Below are positions 18,485 to 28,055 of a stretch of DNA of 64,000 bases, piece after piece. The position numbers were made by a program, and so were the translations under genes. Every line of letters begins with the position of its first letter. Positions within the stretch are counted from its first letter, which is position 1. The notes under the pieces are model-generated. The model was not told where the DNA came from and searched no databases. It saw nothing but the letters and a program-made list of their open reading frames with translations. The DNA lies in the NCBI RefSeq assembly GCF_003712105.1, contig NZ_RHLG01000002.1, forward strand, positions 664,294 to 728,293, read 5' to 3'. This DNA is from Winogradskyella sp. (GTDB lineage: Bacteria > Bacteroidota > Bacteroidia > Flavobacteriales > Flavobacteriaceae).

Positions 18485-19579
18485 ATGAAAGCCGGAATCG
18501 TAGGATTACCAAACGTAGGAAAATCAACCTTGTTTAACTGTTTATCTAATGCTAAAGCGCAAAGTGCAAATTTTCCGTTTTGTACTATTGAGCCTAATAT
18601 TGGTGTGGTTAATGTTCCTGATCCAAGGTTGTCTAAATTAGAAGAGCTTGTTAATCCGGAGAAAGTAATACCTGCAACAGTAGAAATAGTTGACATTGCT
18701 GGTTTAGTTAAAGGTGCTAGTAAAGGTGAAGGATTAGGAAATCAATTTTTAGCAAATATTCGTGAAACTGATGCTATTCTTCATGTCTTGCGTTGTTTTG
18801 ATAATGATAATATAGTACATGTCGATGGTTCTGTTGACCCCATTAGGGATAAAGAAACTATTGATATGGAACTACAGTTAAAAGACCTTGAAACTGTAGA
18901 GAAAAAGCTTGATAAAGTTAAGCGTGCTGCCAAAACAGGTAATAAAGAGGCGCAAGCAGAGGAAGCTGTTCTTAATACCATTAAAGCAGGTTTGGAAGCT
19001 GGGACATCAGTAAGAGCTTTAGAGTTTTCAGATGAAGATTATGCAGATTATGTAAAACCGTTACAATGCATAACAGACAAACCCGTAATGTATGTGTGCA
19101 ATGTTGATGAAGGTTCAGCAACCACTGGTAACACTTATGTGGAAAATGTACGTAAAGCTGTTGCTGAGGAAAATGCTGAGGTTTTAGTACTTGCAGTAGG
19201 TACTGAAGCAGATATCAATGAGCTCGATGATTACGAAGAACGCCAAATGTTCTTACAAGATATAGGACTTGACGAACCAGGTTCAGCTAAGTTGATTCGT
19301 GCAGCTTACAAATTATTAAATCAGCAAACCTATTTTACTGCTGGGCAGAAAGAGGTTAGGGCTTGGACAGTCTCTGTCGGAGCTACTGGACCACAAGCTG
19401 CAGGTGTAATTCACACTGATTTTGAAAAAGGCTTTATTCGTGCTGAGGTAATCGCTTATGATGATTATGTATCATTAGGAAGCGAAGCAAAAGTTAAAGA
19501 AGCAGGTAAAATGCGCGTTGAAGGAAAAAATTACATCGTAAAGGATGGTGATGTAATGCATTTCTTGTTTAATGTGTAA
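18485..19579 (+). CDS. ychF: Redox-regulated ATPase YchF (Obg family)
   Basis: A 364-aa ribosome-associated P-loop protein of the Obg/HflX group that prefers ATP over GTP. G1 is [12 protein letters not shown] (residues 6-17), the switch II region [20 protein letters not shown] is canonical, and the G4 position reads NVDE instead of NKxD, as expected for YchF. The C-terminal TGS-like domain ends in the conserved [21 protein letters not shown]. Length and ends match the family exactly. It is a single-gene transcript with its own -7 element. Confidence 0.97.
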   Translation: MKAGIVGLPNVGKSTLFNCLSNAKAQSANFPFCTIEPNIGVVNVPDPRLSKLEELVNPEKVIPATVEIVDIAGLVKGASKGEGLGNQFLANIRETDAILHVLRCFDNDNIVHVDGSVDPIRDKETIDMELQLKDLETVEKKLDKVKRAAKTGNKEAQAEEAVLNTIKAGLEAGTSVRALEFSDEDYADYVKPLQCITDKPVMYVCNVDEGSATTGNTYVENVRKAVAEENAEVLVLAVGTEADINELDDYEERQMFLQDIGLDEPGSAKLIRAAYKLLNQQTYFTAGQKEVRAWTVSVGATGPQAAGVIHTDFEKGFIRAEVIAYDDYVSLGSEAKVKEAGKMRVEGKNYIVKDGDVMHFLFNV

Positions 19580-19741
19580 ACTACTTTTGCAGATTCAAAA
19601 TTCGATTTATTAGTTCTTAATATTCAGGCTAAAGTTTTTCAACAATAATCTACAGTTATTGTTAATTACTTTGTGTTACTGCTGTTTCATTTTTTAAGTT
19701 AGTATGCTATATTAGCCATCCGACCTCAAACATCTTATTTT

Positions 19742-21595
19742 ATGGCTGAACAGACCAAGTATACTGAAGATAATATACGCTCGCTCGATTGGAAAGAACA
19801 CATCCGAATGCGACCTGGTATGTACATTGGTAAACTTGGTGATGGATCTTCAGCAGATGATGGGATTTACATTTTAATTAAAGAAGTACTTGATAACTCT
19901 ATTGATGAGTATGTAATGGGTGCTGGGAAAACCATTGAGGTTTCCATTCAAGGCAATAAAGTTATTGTACGTGATTATGGCCGAGGAATTCCATTAGGTA
20001 AGGTGGTTGATGTAGTTTCTAAAATGAATACCGGTGGTAAGTACGACACCAAAGCTTTTAAAAAGTCTGTTGGCCTTAATGGTGTTGGTACTAAAGCTGT
20101 AAATGCGCTTTCGACCTATTTTAGAGTTGAATCAACTAGAGATGGCAAATCTGCATCAGCAGAGTTCGAATTTGGTGAGCTTACTAATAAAGATTTTCTA
20201 GACGAAACAACACGCAGAAAAGGTACTAAAGTGTCTTTTGTGCCAGACGAATCTATCTTTAAGAACTATAAATTCAGAAATGAATATGTAATTAAAATGC
20301 TTAAAAACTATGTATACCTTAATCCAGGCTTAACCATAGTTTTTAACGGAGAAAAATTTTACAGCGAAAATGGTCTTAAAGATTTGCTTTCAGAGACTAT
20401 AAACGAATCTGATTTATTATATCCAATAATTCATTTACGAGGCAATGATATTGAGTTAGCACTAACACATAGTAAGACTCAATATAGTGAAGAATACCAT
20501 TCGTTTGTTAATGGTCAGAATACAACTCAAGGTGGTACGCATTTAGCAGCATACAGAGAAGCAGTTGTAAAAACGATAAGAGAGTATTACGGAAAAACTT
20601 ACGATGCCTCAGATATTCGTAAGTCAATAGTTTCAGCAATAGCTATCAAGGTCATGGAACCTGTTTTTGAAAGTCAAACAAAAACTAAGCTAGGTTCTAC
20701 AGATATGGGTGGCGATTTACCAACTGTACGTACTTACATTAATGATTTTGTAAAACGTCAGTTAGATAATTTTTTACACAAAAATCCAGATACAGCAGAA
20801 GCTATTCAGCGTAAAATTTTACAAGCTGAGCGCGAGCGTAAGGAGCTATCTGGAATACGAAAATTAGCCAAAGATCGTGCTAAAAAGGCAAGTCTTCATA
20901 ACAAGAAGCTCCGCGATTGCAGAGTCCATTTTGGAGATACTAAAAATGAGCGTAATCTTGAAACAACCTTGTTTATTACTGAGGGTGATTCTGCCTCAGG
21001 TAGTATTACTAAGTCGAGAGATGTTAATACCCAAGCTGTATTTAGCTTAAAAGGAAAACCTTTGAACTCCTATGGATTAAGTAAGAAAATTGTTTATGAA
21101 AATGAAGAATTTAACCTTCTACAAGCGGCATTAAATATTGAGGAATCTATTGAGGATTTGCGCTATAACAACATTGTAATTGCAACTGATGCCGATGTTG
21201 ATGGTATGCATATCCGTTTGTTGTTAATTACGTTCTTTTTACAATTTTTCCCTGAGGTTATAAAAGAAGGTCACTTGTATATTCTTCAAACGCCTTTATT
21301 CAGAGTAAGAAATAAAAAGGAAACGATTTACTGTTATACAGATGAAGAGCGTCGTAATGCCATAGAAAAATTAAAGCCAAAACCAGAGATTACTCGATTT
21401 AAAGGTTTGGGTGAAATTTCTCCCGATGAATTTAAATATTTCATTGGAGATGATATGCGTTTAGATCCGGTAATGCTAGATAAAGACATGTCAATTGAAG
21501 AATTATTGTCCTTTTATATGGGTAAAAACACACCATCACGTCAAGAGTTTATTATTAATAATCTTAAAGTTGAACTAGACGTTGTTGAACACTAA
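19742..21595 (+). CDS. parE: DNA topoisomerase IV subunit B
   Basis: ATPase subunit of a type IIA topoisomerase, which decatenates daughter chromosomes together with the downstream subunit A. The 617-aa protein shows the GHKL ATP site ([32 protein letters not shown]) within residues 30-125, the transducer domain, and the TOPRIM domain with TEGDSASG and the metal-binding DADVDGMHI near residue 485. It lacks the long insert typical of some GyrB proteins. Adjacency to the A subunit favours topoisomerase IV over gyrase. Confidence 0.93.
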   Translation: MAEQTKYTEDNIRSLDWKEHIRMRPGMYIGKLGDGSSADDGIYILIKEVLDNSIDEYVMGAGKTIEVSIQGNKVIVRDYGRGIPLGKVVDVVSKMNTGGKYDTKAFKKSVGLNGVGTKAVNALSTYFRVESTRDGKSASAEFEFGELTNKDFLDETTRRKGTKVSFVPDESIFKNYKFRNEYVIKMLKNYVYLNPGLTIVFNGEKFYSENGLKDLLSETINESDLLYPIIHLRGNDIELALTHSKTQYSEEYHSFVNGQNTTQGGTHLAAYREAVVKTIREYYGKTYDASDIRKSIVSAIAIKVMEPVFESQTKTKLGSTDMGGDLPTVRTYINDFVKRQLDNFLHKNPDTAEAIQRKILQAERERKELSGIRKLAKDRAKKASLHNKKLRDCRVHFGDTKNERNLETTLFITEGDSASGSITKSRDVNTQAVFSLKGKPLNSYGLSKKIVYENEEFNLLQAALNIEESIEDLRYNNIVIATDADVDGMHIRLLLITFFLQFFPEVIKEGHLYILQTPLFRVRNKKETIYCYTDEERRNAIEKLKPKPEITRFKGLGEISPDEFKYFIGDDMRLDPVMLDKDMSIEELLSFYMGKNTPSRQEFIINNLKVELDVVEH

Positions 21596-21610
21596 TTAAA
21601 TTTAAAACTT

Positions 21611-21687
21611 GTCATTCTGAACTTGTTTCAGAATCTAACATTGTTTAAAATATATAAGAATGAGATGCTGATTTAATTCAGCATTAC
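21611..21687. repeat. Two tandem hairpins of a degenerate palindromic intergenic element
   Basis: Hairpin 1 is ATTCTGAA / TTCAGAAT (21614-21621, 21627-21634); hairpin 2 is ATGCTGA / TCAGCAT (21665-21671, 21678-21684). The outer halves are also imperfectly complementary, giving a larger inverted repeat. Sequences like this recur, as I recall, between genes in Flavobacteriaceae. It lies between parE and parC without a T-run, so it may affect mRNA processing rather than end transcription. Confidence 0.6.
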
Positions 21688-21697
21688 AAAATAGAGA

Positions 21698-24400
21698 ATG
21701 AGCGAAGAACACGAAGAATTAGATAATATTAATAACGAATCTCAGGAGCCCCAAGAAACCATAACCAAGGTGACTGGTATGTACAAAGATTGGTTTTTAG
21801 ATTACGCGTCTTATGTAATCTTAGAACGTGCTGTACCTGCTATTGAAGACGGTTTTAAGCCTGTGCAACGCCGTATCATGCATTCAATGAAAGACTTAGA
21901 TGATGGGCGTTACAATAAGGTAGCTAACATTGTTGGGCATACAATGCAATATCATCCTCATGGTGATGCAAGTATTGCAGATGCAATGGTGCAAATAGGT
22001 CAGAAAGATTTATTAATAGACACTCAAGGAAACTGGGGAAATATACTTACTGGAGATAGAGCAGCAGCGTCACGTTATATAGAAGCCAGACTTTCAAAGT
22101 TTGCTTTAGACGTGGTTTATAACCCTAAGATTACTGAGTGGCAGGCTTCATATGATGGTCGCCGAAAAGAGCCTATCAATTTACCAGTAATGTTCCCGCT
22201 ATTATTAGCTCAAGGCGGAGAAGGAATTGCTGTAGGGTTGTCAACAAAAATATTACCTCATAATTTTATTGAACTTATTGATGCTTCCATTAAGCATTTA
22301 AAAGGAAAACGATTTACTATTCTGCCTGATTTTCCAACCGCTGGTATCGCAGATTTTACTAATTATAATGATGGTAATCGCGGTGGAAAGGTTAGGGTAA
22401 GGGCTAAAATATCTCACCATAGTAAAAACACACTTGTTATTACTGAGATTCCGTTTAATACCACTACCTCTTCACTAATTGATTCGATCTTAAAAGCCAA
22501 TGATAAGGGTAAAATTAAGATTAAGAAGATTGAAGATAATACAGCTGCAGAAGTCGAAATCCTTGTGCATTTACCATCAGGTATTTCACCAGATAAGACT
22601 ATAGATGCACTATATGCATTTACGAATTGTGAAGTTTCAATTTCTCCATTAGGTTGTGTTATCGAAGACAACAAACCATTGTTTATTGGGGTTTCTGAAA
22701 TGCTCCGCCGTTCTACTGACAATACAGTTCAGCTTCTAAAGAATGAACTTGAGATTAAATTAGGTGAACTGGAAGAACAATGGCATTTTGCATCTTTAGA
22801 GCGCATTTTTATCGAAAATCGTATTTACCGAGATATTGAAGAAGAAGAAACTTGGGATGGTGTTATCAATGCAATTGATAAAGGTCTAAAGCCACATATT
22901 AAGCACTTGAAGAGAGCAATTACTGTTGATGATATCACGCGTTTGACTGAGATTAGAATTAAACGTATTTCAAAATTTGATATTGATAAGGCACAACAGA
23001 AAATTGAAGCACTCGAAGAGCAAATAGCAGAAGTTAAGCACCATTTAGCAAATCTAATTGATTATGCTATAGCGTATTTTACACGTTTAAAAAAGGATTA
23101 TGGAGAAGGAAAAGAGCGTAAGACAGAAATTCGCATTTTTGATGATGTAGATGCAACCAAAGTTGTAATTCGTAATACAAAACTTTATGTAAATCGCGAA
23201 GAAGGATTTATTGGTACTTCACTTCGTAGAGACGAGTATGTTTGCGATTGTAGCGATATTGACGACATCATTGCTTTTACCAAAGATGGTAAGATGATGG
23301 TTACAAAGGTTAACTCTAAAACGTTTATTGGTAAAAATATTATTCATGTTGCTGTCTTTAAAAAGAAAGACAAACGTACCATCTACAACATGATTTATCG
23401 AGATGGCAAAGGTGGCGCTTCGTATGTTAAACGATTTGCAGTTACTTCCATTACACGCGATAGAGAATACGATTTAACCAATGGCAATAAAAGTTCCGTA
23501 GTTTGGTATTTTTCTGCTAATCCTAATGGTGAGGCTGAAGTAGTCACGGTATTATTACGCCAAGTAGGAAGTATTAAAAAACTTAAATGGGATATTGATT
23601 TTGCTGATATTCTTATCAAAGGACGCGCTTCGAAAGGAAATTTGGTCACTAAGTATTCAATAAAACGTGTAGAGTTAAAGGAAAAAGGTGTTTCTACGCT
23701 TAAACCCCGTAAAATATGGTTTGACGATACAGTTCAGCGTCTAAATGTTGATGCACGAGGTGAATTAATTGGCGAATTTAGAGGTGAAGATCGTTTATTA
23801 GTTATTAAACAATCTGGTGTTGTAAAGACTATCATTCCTGAATTGACAACACATTTTGACTCTGATATGATTGTTCTAGAAAAATGGGTCCCTAAAAAGC
23901 CTATTTCTGCAATCTATTACGATGGAGATAAAGAACGTTATTACGTAAAACGTTTTTTAATTGAAAACGAAGGACGTGAAGAAACATTTATTTCTGAACA
24001 TCAAGACTCACAATTAGAAATTGTTTCTACAGATTGGCGCCCAATGGCTGATGTTGAATTTACTAAAGTAAGAGGTAAAGACCGTAAACCTAATCTCGAA
24101 GTTAATCTTGAAGAATTTATTGCGGTTAAAGGGATTAATGCCCTTGGCAATCAATTGACAAAAGATAAAATAAACCAAATCAATTTATTAGATCCATTAC
24201 CATTTGACCCACCAAAAGAGGTGCATGCAGATGAATTAGATGTGGTTGATGAAGAAGTTATTAAAACCAACGATGAGCAACCTCTAGAAGGAGAAATTAA
24301 AGTAGATTTAGATCCAACACCAAAGTCAGATTCAAAGCCAGAACAGGATTCTGATGAAGACTTAGATGTAGATGATAAAGGTCAAGTCACATTATTCTAA
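21698..24400 (+). CDS. parC: DNA topoisomerase IV subunit A
   Basis: DNA-cleaving subunit partnering parE. The 900-aa protein has the winged-helix/tower breakage-reunion domain with the catalytic tyrosine Y127 in RAAASRYIEARL, preceded by the QWGN-like segment TQGNWGN. A coiled-coil region is about residues 400-460 and a C-terminal beta-pinwheel about 500-830. The last 55 residues are very acidic (DVDEEV..., ending KGQVTLF), a common tail in this phylum. The gene follows parE by 102 bp containing paired hairpins. Confidence 0.93.
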   Translation: MSEEHEELDNINNESQEPQETITKVTGMYKDWFLDYASYVILERAVPAIEDGFKPVQRRIMHSMKDLDDGRYNKVANIVGHTMQYHPHGDASIADAMVQIGQKDLLIDTQGNWGNILTGDRAAASRYIEARLSKFALDVVYNPKITEWQASYDGRRKEPINLPVMFPLLLAQGGEGIAVGLSTKILPHNFIELIDASIKHLKGKRFTILPDFPTAGIADFTNYNDGNRGGKVRVRAKISHHSKNTLVITEIPFNTTTSSLIDSILKANDKGKIKIKKIEDNTAAEVEILVHLPSGISPDKTIDALYAFTNCEVSISPLGCVIEDNKPLFIGVSEMLRRSTDNTVQLLKNELEIKLGELEEQWHFASLERIFIENRIYRDIEEEETWDGVINAIDKGLKPHIKHLKRAITVDDITRLTEIRIKRISKFDIDKAQQKIEALEEQIAEVKHHLANLIDYAIAYFTRLKKDYGEGKERKTEIRIFDDVDATKVVIRNTKLYVNREEGFIGTSLRRDEYVCDCSDIDDIIAFTKDGKMMVTKVNSKTFIGKNIIHVAVFKKKDKRTIYNMIYRDGKGGASYVKRFAVTSITRDREYDLTNGNKSSVVWYFSANPNGEAEVVTVLLRQVGSIKKLKWDIDFADILIKGRASKGNLVTKYSIKRVELKEKGVSTLKPRKIWFDDTVQRLNVDARGELIGEFRGEDRLLVIKQSGVVKTIIPELTTHFDSDMIVLEKWVPKKPISAIYYDGDKERYYVKRFLIENEGREETFISEHQDSQLEIVSTDWRPMADVEFTKVRGKDRKPNLEVNLEEFIAVKGINALGNQLTKDKINQINLLDPLPFDPPKEVHADELDVVDEEVIKTNDEQPLEGEIKVDLDPTPKSDSKPEQDSDEDLDVDDKGQVTLF

Positions 24401-24407
24401 GTAAATA

Positions 24408-25196
24408 TTACTTCTTTCTTTTGGAAATTCTATAGTTCAAAAATTCTACAAATAGTGAGAACGCTATAGCAAAATACAAGTATCCTTTTGGTATCGCACC
24501 GACTTCGTTTCCAATAAATTGTGTGTGAGATAGGTGAGCAGCTTCAGTAATTAGCATAAAACCAATTAGGATTAAAAATGCTAAACCAAGAATTTGCATA
24601 CTTGGATGATCGTCTATAAATCGGCGAATTGGGTTCGCAAATGCTATCATAATTATTATAGAAATGACTACGGCTATTATCATTAAAACCAAGCTATAAT
24701 TTGGATTTGGGTGTAACCCATTTGTCATACCAATTGCTGTGAGTATAGAATCTACAGAGAAGATAAAATCTATAATAAGGATTTGAGTAATAGCCTGCGA
24801 TAAGCTTTTTACAGCTTTAGATTTAGTTTCATCTTCGTCATGTTTTGGAGATTCAACTTTTTCACGTATTTCGGATGTACTTTTATATATTAAAAACAAT
24901 CCACCTGCAAACAGAATAACTGCTTGCCAGCTCATATGAAGCTCTATCCAAGAATTTTCAAGAGAATAAAAAGGTTCTTTCAGCCCAACTAAGAATGATA
25001 CAAAGAACAATAATATAATACGCTGCACCATGGCAAGAATAAGTCCAATATTCGTGGCTCTACTTCTTTGATGCTCTGGTAACTTATTAGCAACGATAGA
25101 AATAAATACGATGTTGTCTATTCCCAGAATTATCTCGAGGAATGTAAGTGTTAATAGGGCAAAAATGGCATCTGCTGAAAGTAAAAACTCTAACAT
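24408..25196 (-). CDS. TerC family integral membrane protein
   Basis: A 262-aa protein with seven to eight hydrophobic segments. The conserved acidic membrane motif LEIILGIDNIVFISI (about 20-34) and the second acidic helix IIDFIFSVDSILTAIGMT are characteristic of the TerC/YkoY family, some members of which export manganese. The loop after TM3 is charged (about residues 108-130). It is separated by one base from the upstream lipoprotein gene, so the two are co-transcribed and probably coupled. Convergent to parC with 7 bp between stops. Substrate not determinable from sequence. Confidence 0.9.
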   Translation of the reverse strand: MLEFLLSADAIFALLTLTFLEIILGIDNIVFISIVANKLPEHQRSRATNIGLILAMVQRIILLFFVSFLVGLKEPFYSLENSWIELHMSWQAVILFAGGLFLIYKSTSEIREKVESPKHDEDETKSKAVKSLSQAITQILIIDFIFSVDSILTAIGMTNGLHPNPNYSLVLMIIAVVISIIIMIAFANPIRRFIDDHPSMQILGLAFLILIGFMLITEAAHLSHTQFIGNEVGAIPKGYLYFAIAFSLFVEFLNYRISKRKK

Positions 25197-25197
25197 A

Positions 25198-25584
25198 TTA
25201 TTTAATTCTATAAGCTATTCCTTTTTCTACACGAGTTGGCTTGTTAAGCTTTTTAATTGCTAATTTATACTCAAAAGTATAAGAAGTATCAGTGGTTGAA
25301 AGAATCTTCATGTGGATAGCATCATCTTCAGATGTGTTCTTTGGGTTAATTTTTTTGAGAATAAACTCGCAGTCGTTTATCCAGCGTACACTAGAAGAAT
25401 CGACCTTTCCATCAAAATAGTCAATACTATAGTCCTCAGTTCTTACAAAAGTTCCCGTTTTTTGCTTTCCATCAATAGTATAAGAGAATTTAAATTCCCC
25501 AGTTTTGTATGCTTTGCAATTACGCTCAACGTTATAACAGCTTGTCATAATTAAAAGAAAACCTAATAGGAGGACACGTTTCAT
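25198..25584 (-). CDS. Small conserved lipoprotein upstream of TerC
   Basis: A 128-aa lipoprotein with lipobox IMTSC (Cys16) and a beta-rich domain containing RNCKAYKTGEFKF, FDGKVDSSSVRWINDCEF and YTFEYK. Similar proteins have, as I recall, been given the label 'DNA topoisomerase IV', evidently carried over from the neighbouring parC; nothing here supports that activity. One base separates it from terC. A TATTTTTG -7 element lies upstream. Role unknown, possibly linked to the metal-transport function of TerC (inference). Confidence 0.75.
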   Translation of the reverse strand: MKRVLLLGFLLIMTSCYNVERNCKAYKTGEFKFSYTIDGKQKTGTFVRTEDYSIDYFDGKVDSSSVRWINDCEFILKKINPKNTSEDDAIHMKILSTTDTSYTFEYKLAIKKLNKPTRVEKGIAYRIK

Positions 25585-25606
25585 AATTCTTTCTTGAAAT
25601 TGCTTA

Positions 25607-25614
25607 CAAAAATA
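25607..25614 (-). promoter_or_regulatory. Putative promoter of lipoprotein-terC, -7 TATTTTTG
   Basis: Minus-strand exact TAnnTTTG match, 22 bp before the lipoprotein start. No clear -33 element. Confidence 0.5.
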
Positions 25615-25628
25615 GGGAATTACAAAGT

Positions 25629-25994
25629 TTAATTCTGATAACTTTCAAAACTACCGTCCTTATAAAAAATGATAATTTTTTCTATGTCTTTAGATTGAGA
25701 TGATTTTTCGGATTTTAAAATTGGAGCTACGGGTGAGTTTTTAATTTCAGTTTTTTCTTGAGCTTCAATTTTTGGAAATTCACCTTTACCATTCATTAGC
25801 CAATACAAATCTACTTCGGGGTAGGCATGAAGTACCTTCATGATAAAATCTAAACTTGGCTTATTTCTGCCAGATAAAAGATGTGAAATACTAGAACGCT
25901 GTACACCAATTTTTTCAGCAAAACTTGATGAAGTTTCGCTATAGAAATTCATGACTTTTTGTAAACGAATTGTAAATTCTGAAGTGTTTATCAT
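25629..25994 (-). CDS. XRE-family transcriptional regulator
   Basis: A 121-aa protein with an N-terminal Cro/CI-type helix-turn-helix (about residues 8-65; SSSFAEKIGVQRSSISHLLSGRNKPSLDFIMKV split around the recognition helix) followed by DLYWLMNGKGEFP, and a charged, probably flexible C-terminal tail ending in KDGSFESYQN. There is no peptidase or ligand domain. It is divergent from an M14 peptidase gene, and the intergenic region holds two identical 12-bp palindromes, one overlapping this gene's own -7 element, so negative autoregulation is likely. Confidence 0.85.
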   Translation of the reverse strand: MINTSEFTIRLQKVMNFYSETSSSFAEKIGVQRSSISHLLSGRNKPSLDFIMKVLHAYPEVDLYWLMNGKGEFPKIEAQEKTEIKNSPVAPILKSEKSSQSKDIEKIIIFYKDGSFESYQN

Positions 25995-26022
25995 TGTAAA
26001 CAGCGATTTTTAAAAATATACG

Positions 26023-26034
26023 TTACAAATGTAA
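26023..26034. promoter_or_regulatory. Candidate XRE operator, copy 1 (TTACAAATGTAA)
   Basis: Inverted repeat TTAC-N4-GTAA (extended to GTTAC...GTAAC), overlapping the minus-strand -7 element TACATTTG of the XRE gene and 28 bp upstream of its start. A bound protein would block that promoter. Confidence 0.55.
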
Positions 26035-26246
26035 CAATAGTTGTTCGATATTAGAATAAAATTCGAATATTTAGTTTTAAAATATAAAACTTATAGTTTA
26101 TGTAATAATATATAAATAATTGATTAACAAATATTTGTATAATACAAAATTAATTATAAATTCAATTCTGTAAAGACGTTGAAATCTTCATCACAATTGT
26201 ACCTAAATTTGTTTAGGATTGTAACAATTGCATCCAATTCATATGT

Positions 26247-26258
26247 TTACAAATGTAA
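26247..26258. promoter_or_regulatory. Candidate XRE operator, copy 2 (TTACAAATGTAA)
   Basis: Identical 12-mer to copy 1, here covering the place where a -33 element would lie relative to TACCTTTG at 26272-26279. This would suit either repression or activation of the M14 peptidase gene. Confidence 0.55.
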
Positions 26259-26296
26259 ATTTACAATTGTATACCTTTGTTTTTTAAATTGGATTT

Positions 26297-27442
26297 ATGA
26301 CATTACAATTGTTGTCAGATTTATACACGTCTTGTAAAGAACAATCTTTATTTGGACGCTATATTACCAACTCTGATATTGAGGTGATATTAGATAAGTA
26401 TAATTTAATATCTCAGGTTAAGGTTGAGGGATTTTCTGTTGAGAATAGACCAATTCATTCTATCAAAATTGGCAATGGAAAAACGAAAATTTTGCTTTGG
26501 TCTCAAATGCACGGTAATGAATCTACCACTACAAAAGCAATTTTTGATTTGCTAAATGCTTTTTTAACCCATATTGATGAGCTACAGCAAATTTTAAATA
26601 CATGTACATTGCTCATATTACCGATTTTAAATCCTGATGGAGCCCAAATGTATACTAGAGTCAATGCTAACAAAGTTGATTTAAACCGTGATGCACAGGA
26701 TTTATCGCAACCAGAGAGTAAAGTATTGCGAGAGTGTTTTAATAGATTTCAACCGAATTATTGTTTTAACCTCCATGGACAACGTACCCTATTTGGAGCT
26801 GGTAATACGGGCAATTCCGCAACGTTGTCGTTTTTATCACCTTCAGTTGATAGTGCCAGAACTGTTACAACTACACGTAAAGTAGCAATGGCAATCATTG
26901 GACATATTAATAAACAACTCCAAAATGATTTGCCTAACGCCATTGGCAGATATGATGATGGATTTAACATTAACTGCGTAGGAGATACCTTCCAGTCATT
27001 AGGTTCACCAACCGTATTATATGAAGCCGGTCATTATAAAGATGATTATAATCGCGAAAAAACCAGAGAATATGTGTTTAAAGCTTTATTCTACGGTATC
27101 AATTACATAGCTCAAGGCCTAGAAATTGACAATTATGAATGGTATTTTAATAGCCCTGAGAATAAGAAGAACTTTTTCGATATCATAATTAGAAATGCGA
27201 AGGTAAATTCAGACGGTGATATTCAGGATATTGCAATTCAGTTTAAAGAGGTTTTAATAGATGATGGGATTACATTTTTACCAATTGTAGAAAAAATTGA
27301 AAATTTGGATGGTTTTTATGGGCACCGAGAAATTGATGCAGAAGGTAAAGAAGTACTGGATGAAAATAAATTGCCGTTAAAAGTTGCTAACGAAATCGAT
27401 TTCGTAGTGTTAAATTTTAGCAAAATATTGATAAAAGTGTAA
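26297..27442 (+). CDS. M14 family zinc carboxypeptidase-like protein
   Basis: A 381-aa protein without a signal peptide, so cytosolic. Zinc ligands of the M14 fold are visible: H72-G-N-E75 and H160 (FNLHGQ); the substrate-binding N130-R131 (VDLNRD) and the catalytic Glu E243 (YEAGH) are present. Residues from about 275 onward form a C-terminal extension with no known domain. M14 proteins cleave C-terminal residues or deacylate amides; the substrate here is unknown. Divergent from the XRE regulator, with putative operator sites between them. Confidence 0.85.
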   Translation: MTLQLLSDLYTSCKEQSLFGRYITNSDIEVILDKYNLISQVKVEGFSVENRPIHSIKIGNGKTKILLWSQMHGNESTTTKAIFDLLNAFLTHIDELQQILNTCTLLILPILNPDGAQMYTRVNANKVDLNRDAQDLSQPESKVLRECFNRFQPNYCFNLHGQRTLFGAGNTGNSATLSFLSPSVDSARTVTTTRKVAMAIIGHINKQLQNDLPNAIGRYDDGFNINCVGDTFQSLGSPTVLYEAGHYKDDYNREKTREYVFKALFYGINYIAQGLEIDNYEWYFNSPENKKNFFDIIIRNAKVNSDGDIQDIAIQFKEVLIDDGITFLPIVEKIENLDGFYGHREIDAEGKEVLDENKLPLKVANEIDFVVLNFSKILIKV

Positions 27443-27483
27443 TGTTTTCGATTTTTACTTGTTTTTCTTCAAGGAAAATGTCG

Positions 27484-27491
27484 TATTTTTG
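27484..27491 (+). promoter_or_regulatory. Putative promoter of Lrp gene, -7 TATTTTTG
   Basis: Exact TAnnTTTG match 23 bp before the Lrp start; a CTTG lies 22 bp upstream, a spacer slightly longer than usual. Confidence 0.5.
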
Positions 27492-27514
27492 CATTTAATT
27501 CAACAAATCAGAAG

Positions 27515-27994
27515 ATGGCAAAGTTTAAATTAGACGAGATTGATCACCAAATTTTGGATATGCTTATTGACAATACGCGTATTCCATTTACAGATATAGC
27601 AAAAAAATTATTGATTTCTGCTGGTACGGTTCATGTACGTGTTAAAAAAATGGAAGAAGCAGGTATTATCAAAGGCTCTTCACTAACCCTTGATTATAAA
27701 AAATTAGGATATTCTTTTATTGCTTACGTAGGTGTATTTTTACAAAACACGTCTCAGACTAAGTTTGTATTAGAAAGAATTCATGAAATACCTTATGTAA
27801 CAGTTGCTCATATTACTACAGGAAAGTTTAATATCTTCTGTAAGATTAGAGCAAAAGATACCATGCACGCTAAGGATATTATCTTTCAATTAGACGATAT
27901 TGATGGTATTTACAGAACAGAGACTATGATTTCTTTAGAGGAAAGCATTAATGACAAAAAGCGTTTAATGCACACTATATTCAACGAACTATAA
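27515..27994 (+). CDS. Lrp/AsnC family transcriptional regulator
   Basis: A 159-aa protein with an N-terminal HTH (about 5-62: LDEIDHQILDMLIDNTR, then DIAKKLLISAGTVHVRVKKMEEAGII) and a RAM/AsnC ligand-binding domain (about 68-148). Lrp-type proteins bind amino acids and regulate amino-acid genes as octamers. Length is normal. It has its own promoter and terminator, so it is monocistronic. Effector and targets are not evident from the neighbourhood. Confidence 0.9.
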   Translation: MAKFKLDEIDHQILDMLIDNTRIPFTDIAKKLLISAGTVHVRVKKMEEAGIIKGSSLTLDYKKLGYSFIAYVGVFLQNTSQTKFVLERIHEIPYVTVAHITTGKFNIFCKIRAKDTMHAKDIIFQLDDIDGIYRTETMISLEESINDKKRLMHTIFNEL

Positions 27995-28015
27995 TAGTTT
28001 ATAAATAGTATATAT

Positions 28016-28046
28016 AAAGCCTTAGTTTCTGCTAAGGCTTTTTTAA
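28016..28046 (+). terminator. Rho-independent terminator after Lrp gene
   Basis: Perfect stem AAAGCCTTAG / CTAAGGCTTT (28016-28025 and 28032-28041), 6-nt loop, then a T-run. Confidence 0.88.
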
Positions 28047-28055
28047 TTTCGTATC

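Larger units (their letters stand above)
25995..26296. promoter_or_regulatory. Motif-dense divergent regulatory region (302 bp, no gene)
   Basis: This AT-rich gap between the XRE and M14 genes holds: TTACAAATGTAA twice (26023-26034 and 26247-26258); ACAATTG three times (26193, 26224, 26263), the last inside the palindrome TACAATTGTA (26262-26271); and the inverted repeat CCTAAA-N4-TTTAGG (26202-26217). -7 elements are TACATTTG on the minus strand (26026-26033) for the regulator and TACCTTTG on the plus strand (26272-26279) for the peptidase, with a further TAAATTTG at 26204-26211. Confidence 0.65.

Noticed and set aside
25198..25584. Possible DNA topoisomerase IV fragment beside parC
   Set aside because: It has a lipoprotein signal and no topoisomerase motif; the name is a transfer from the neighbouring gene.
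25629..27442. XRE regulator plus M14 peptidase as a phage-defence or toxin-antitoxin pair
   Set aside because: The genes are divergent, not an operon; the peptidase is a plain M14 protein with a full active site, and nothing around suggests mobility.
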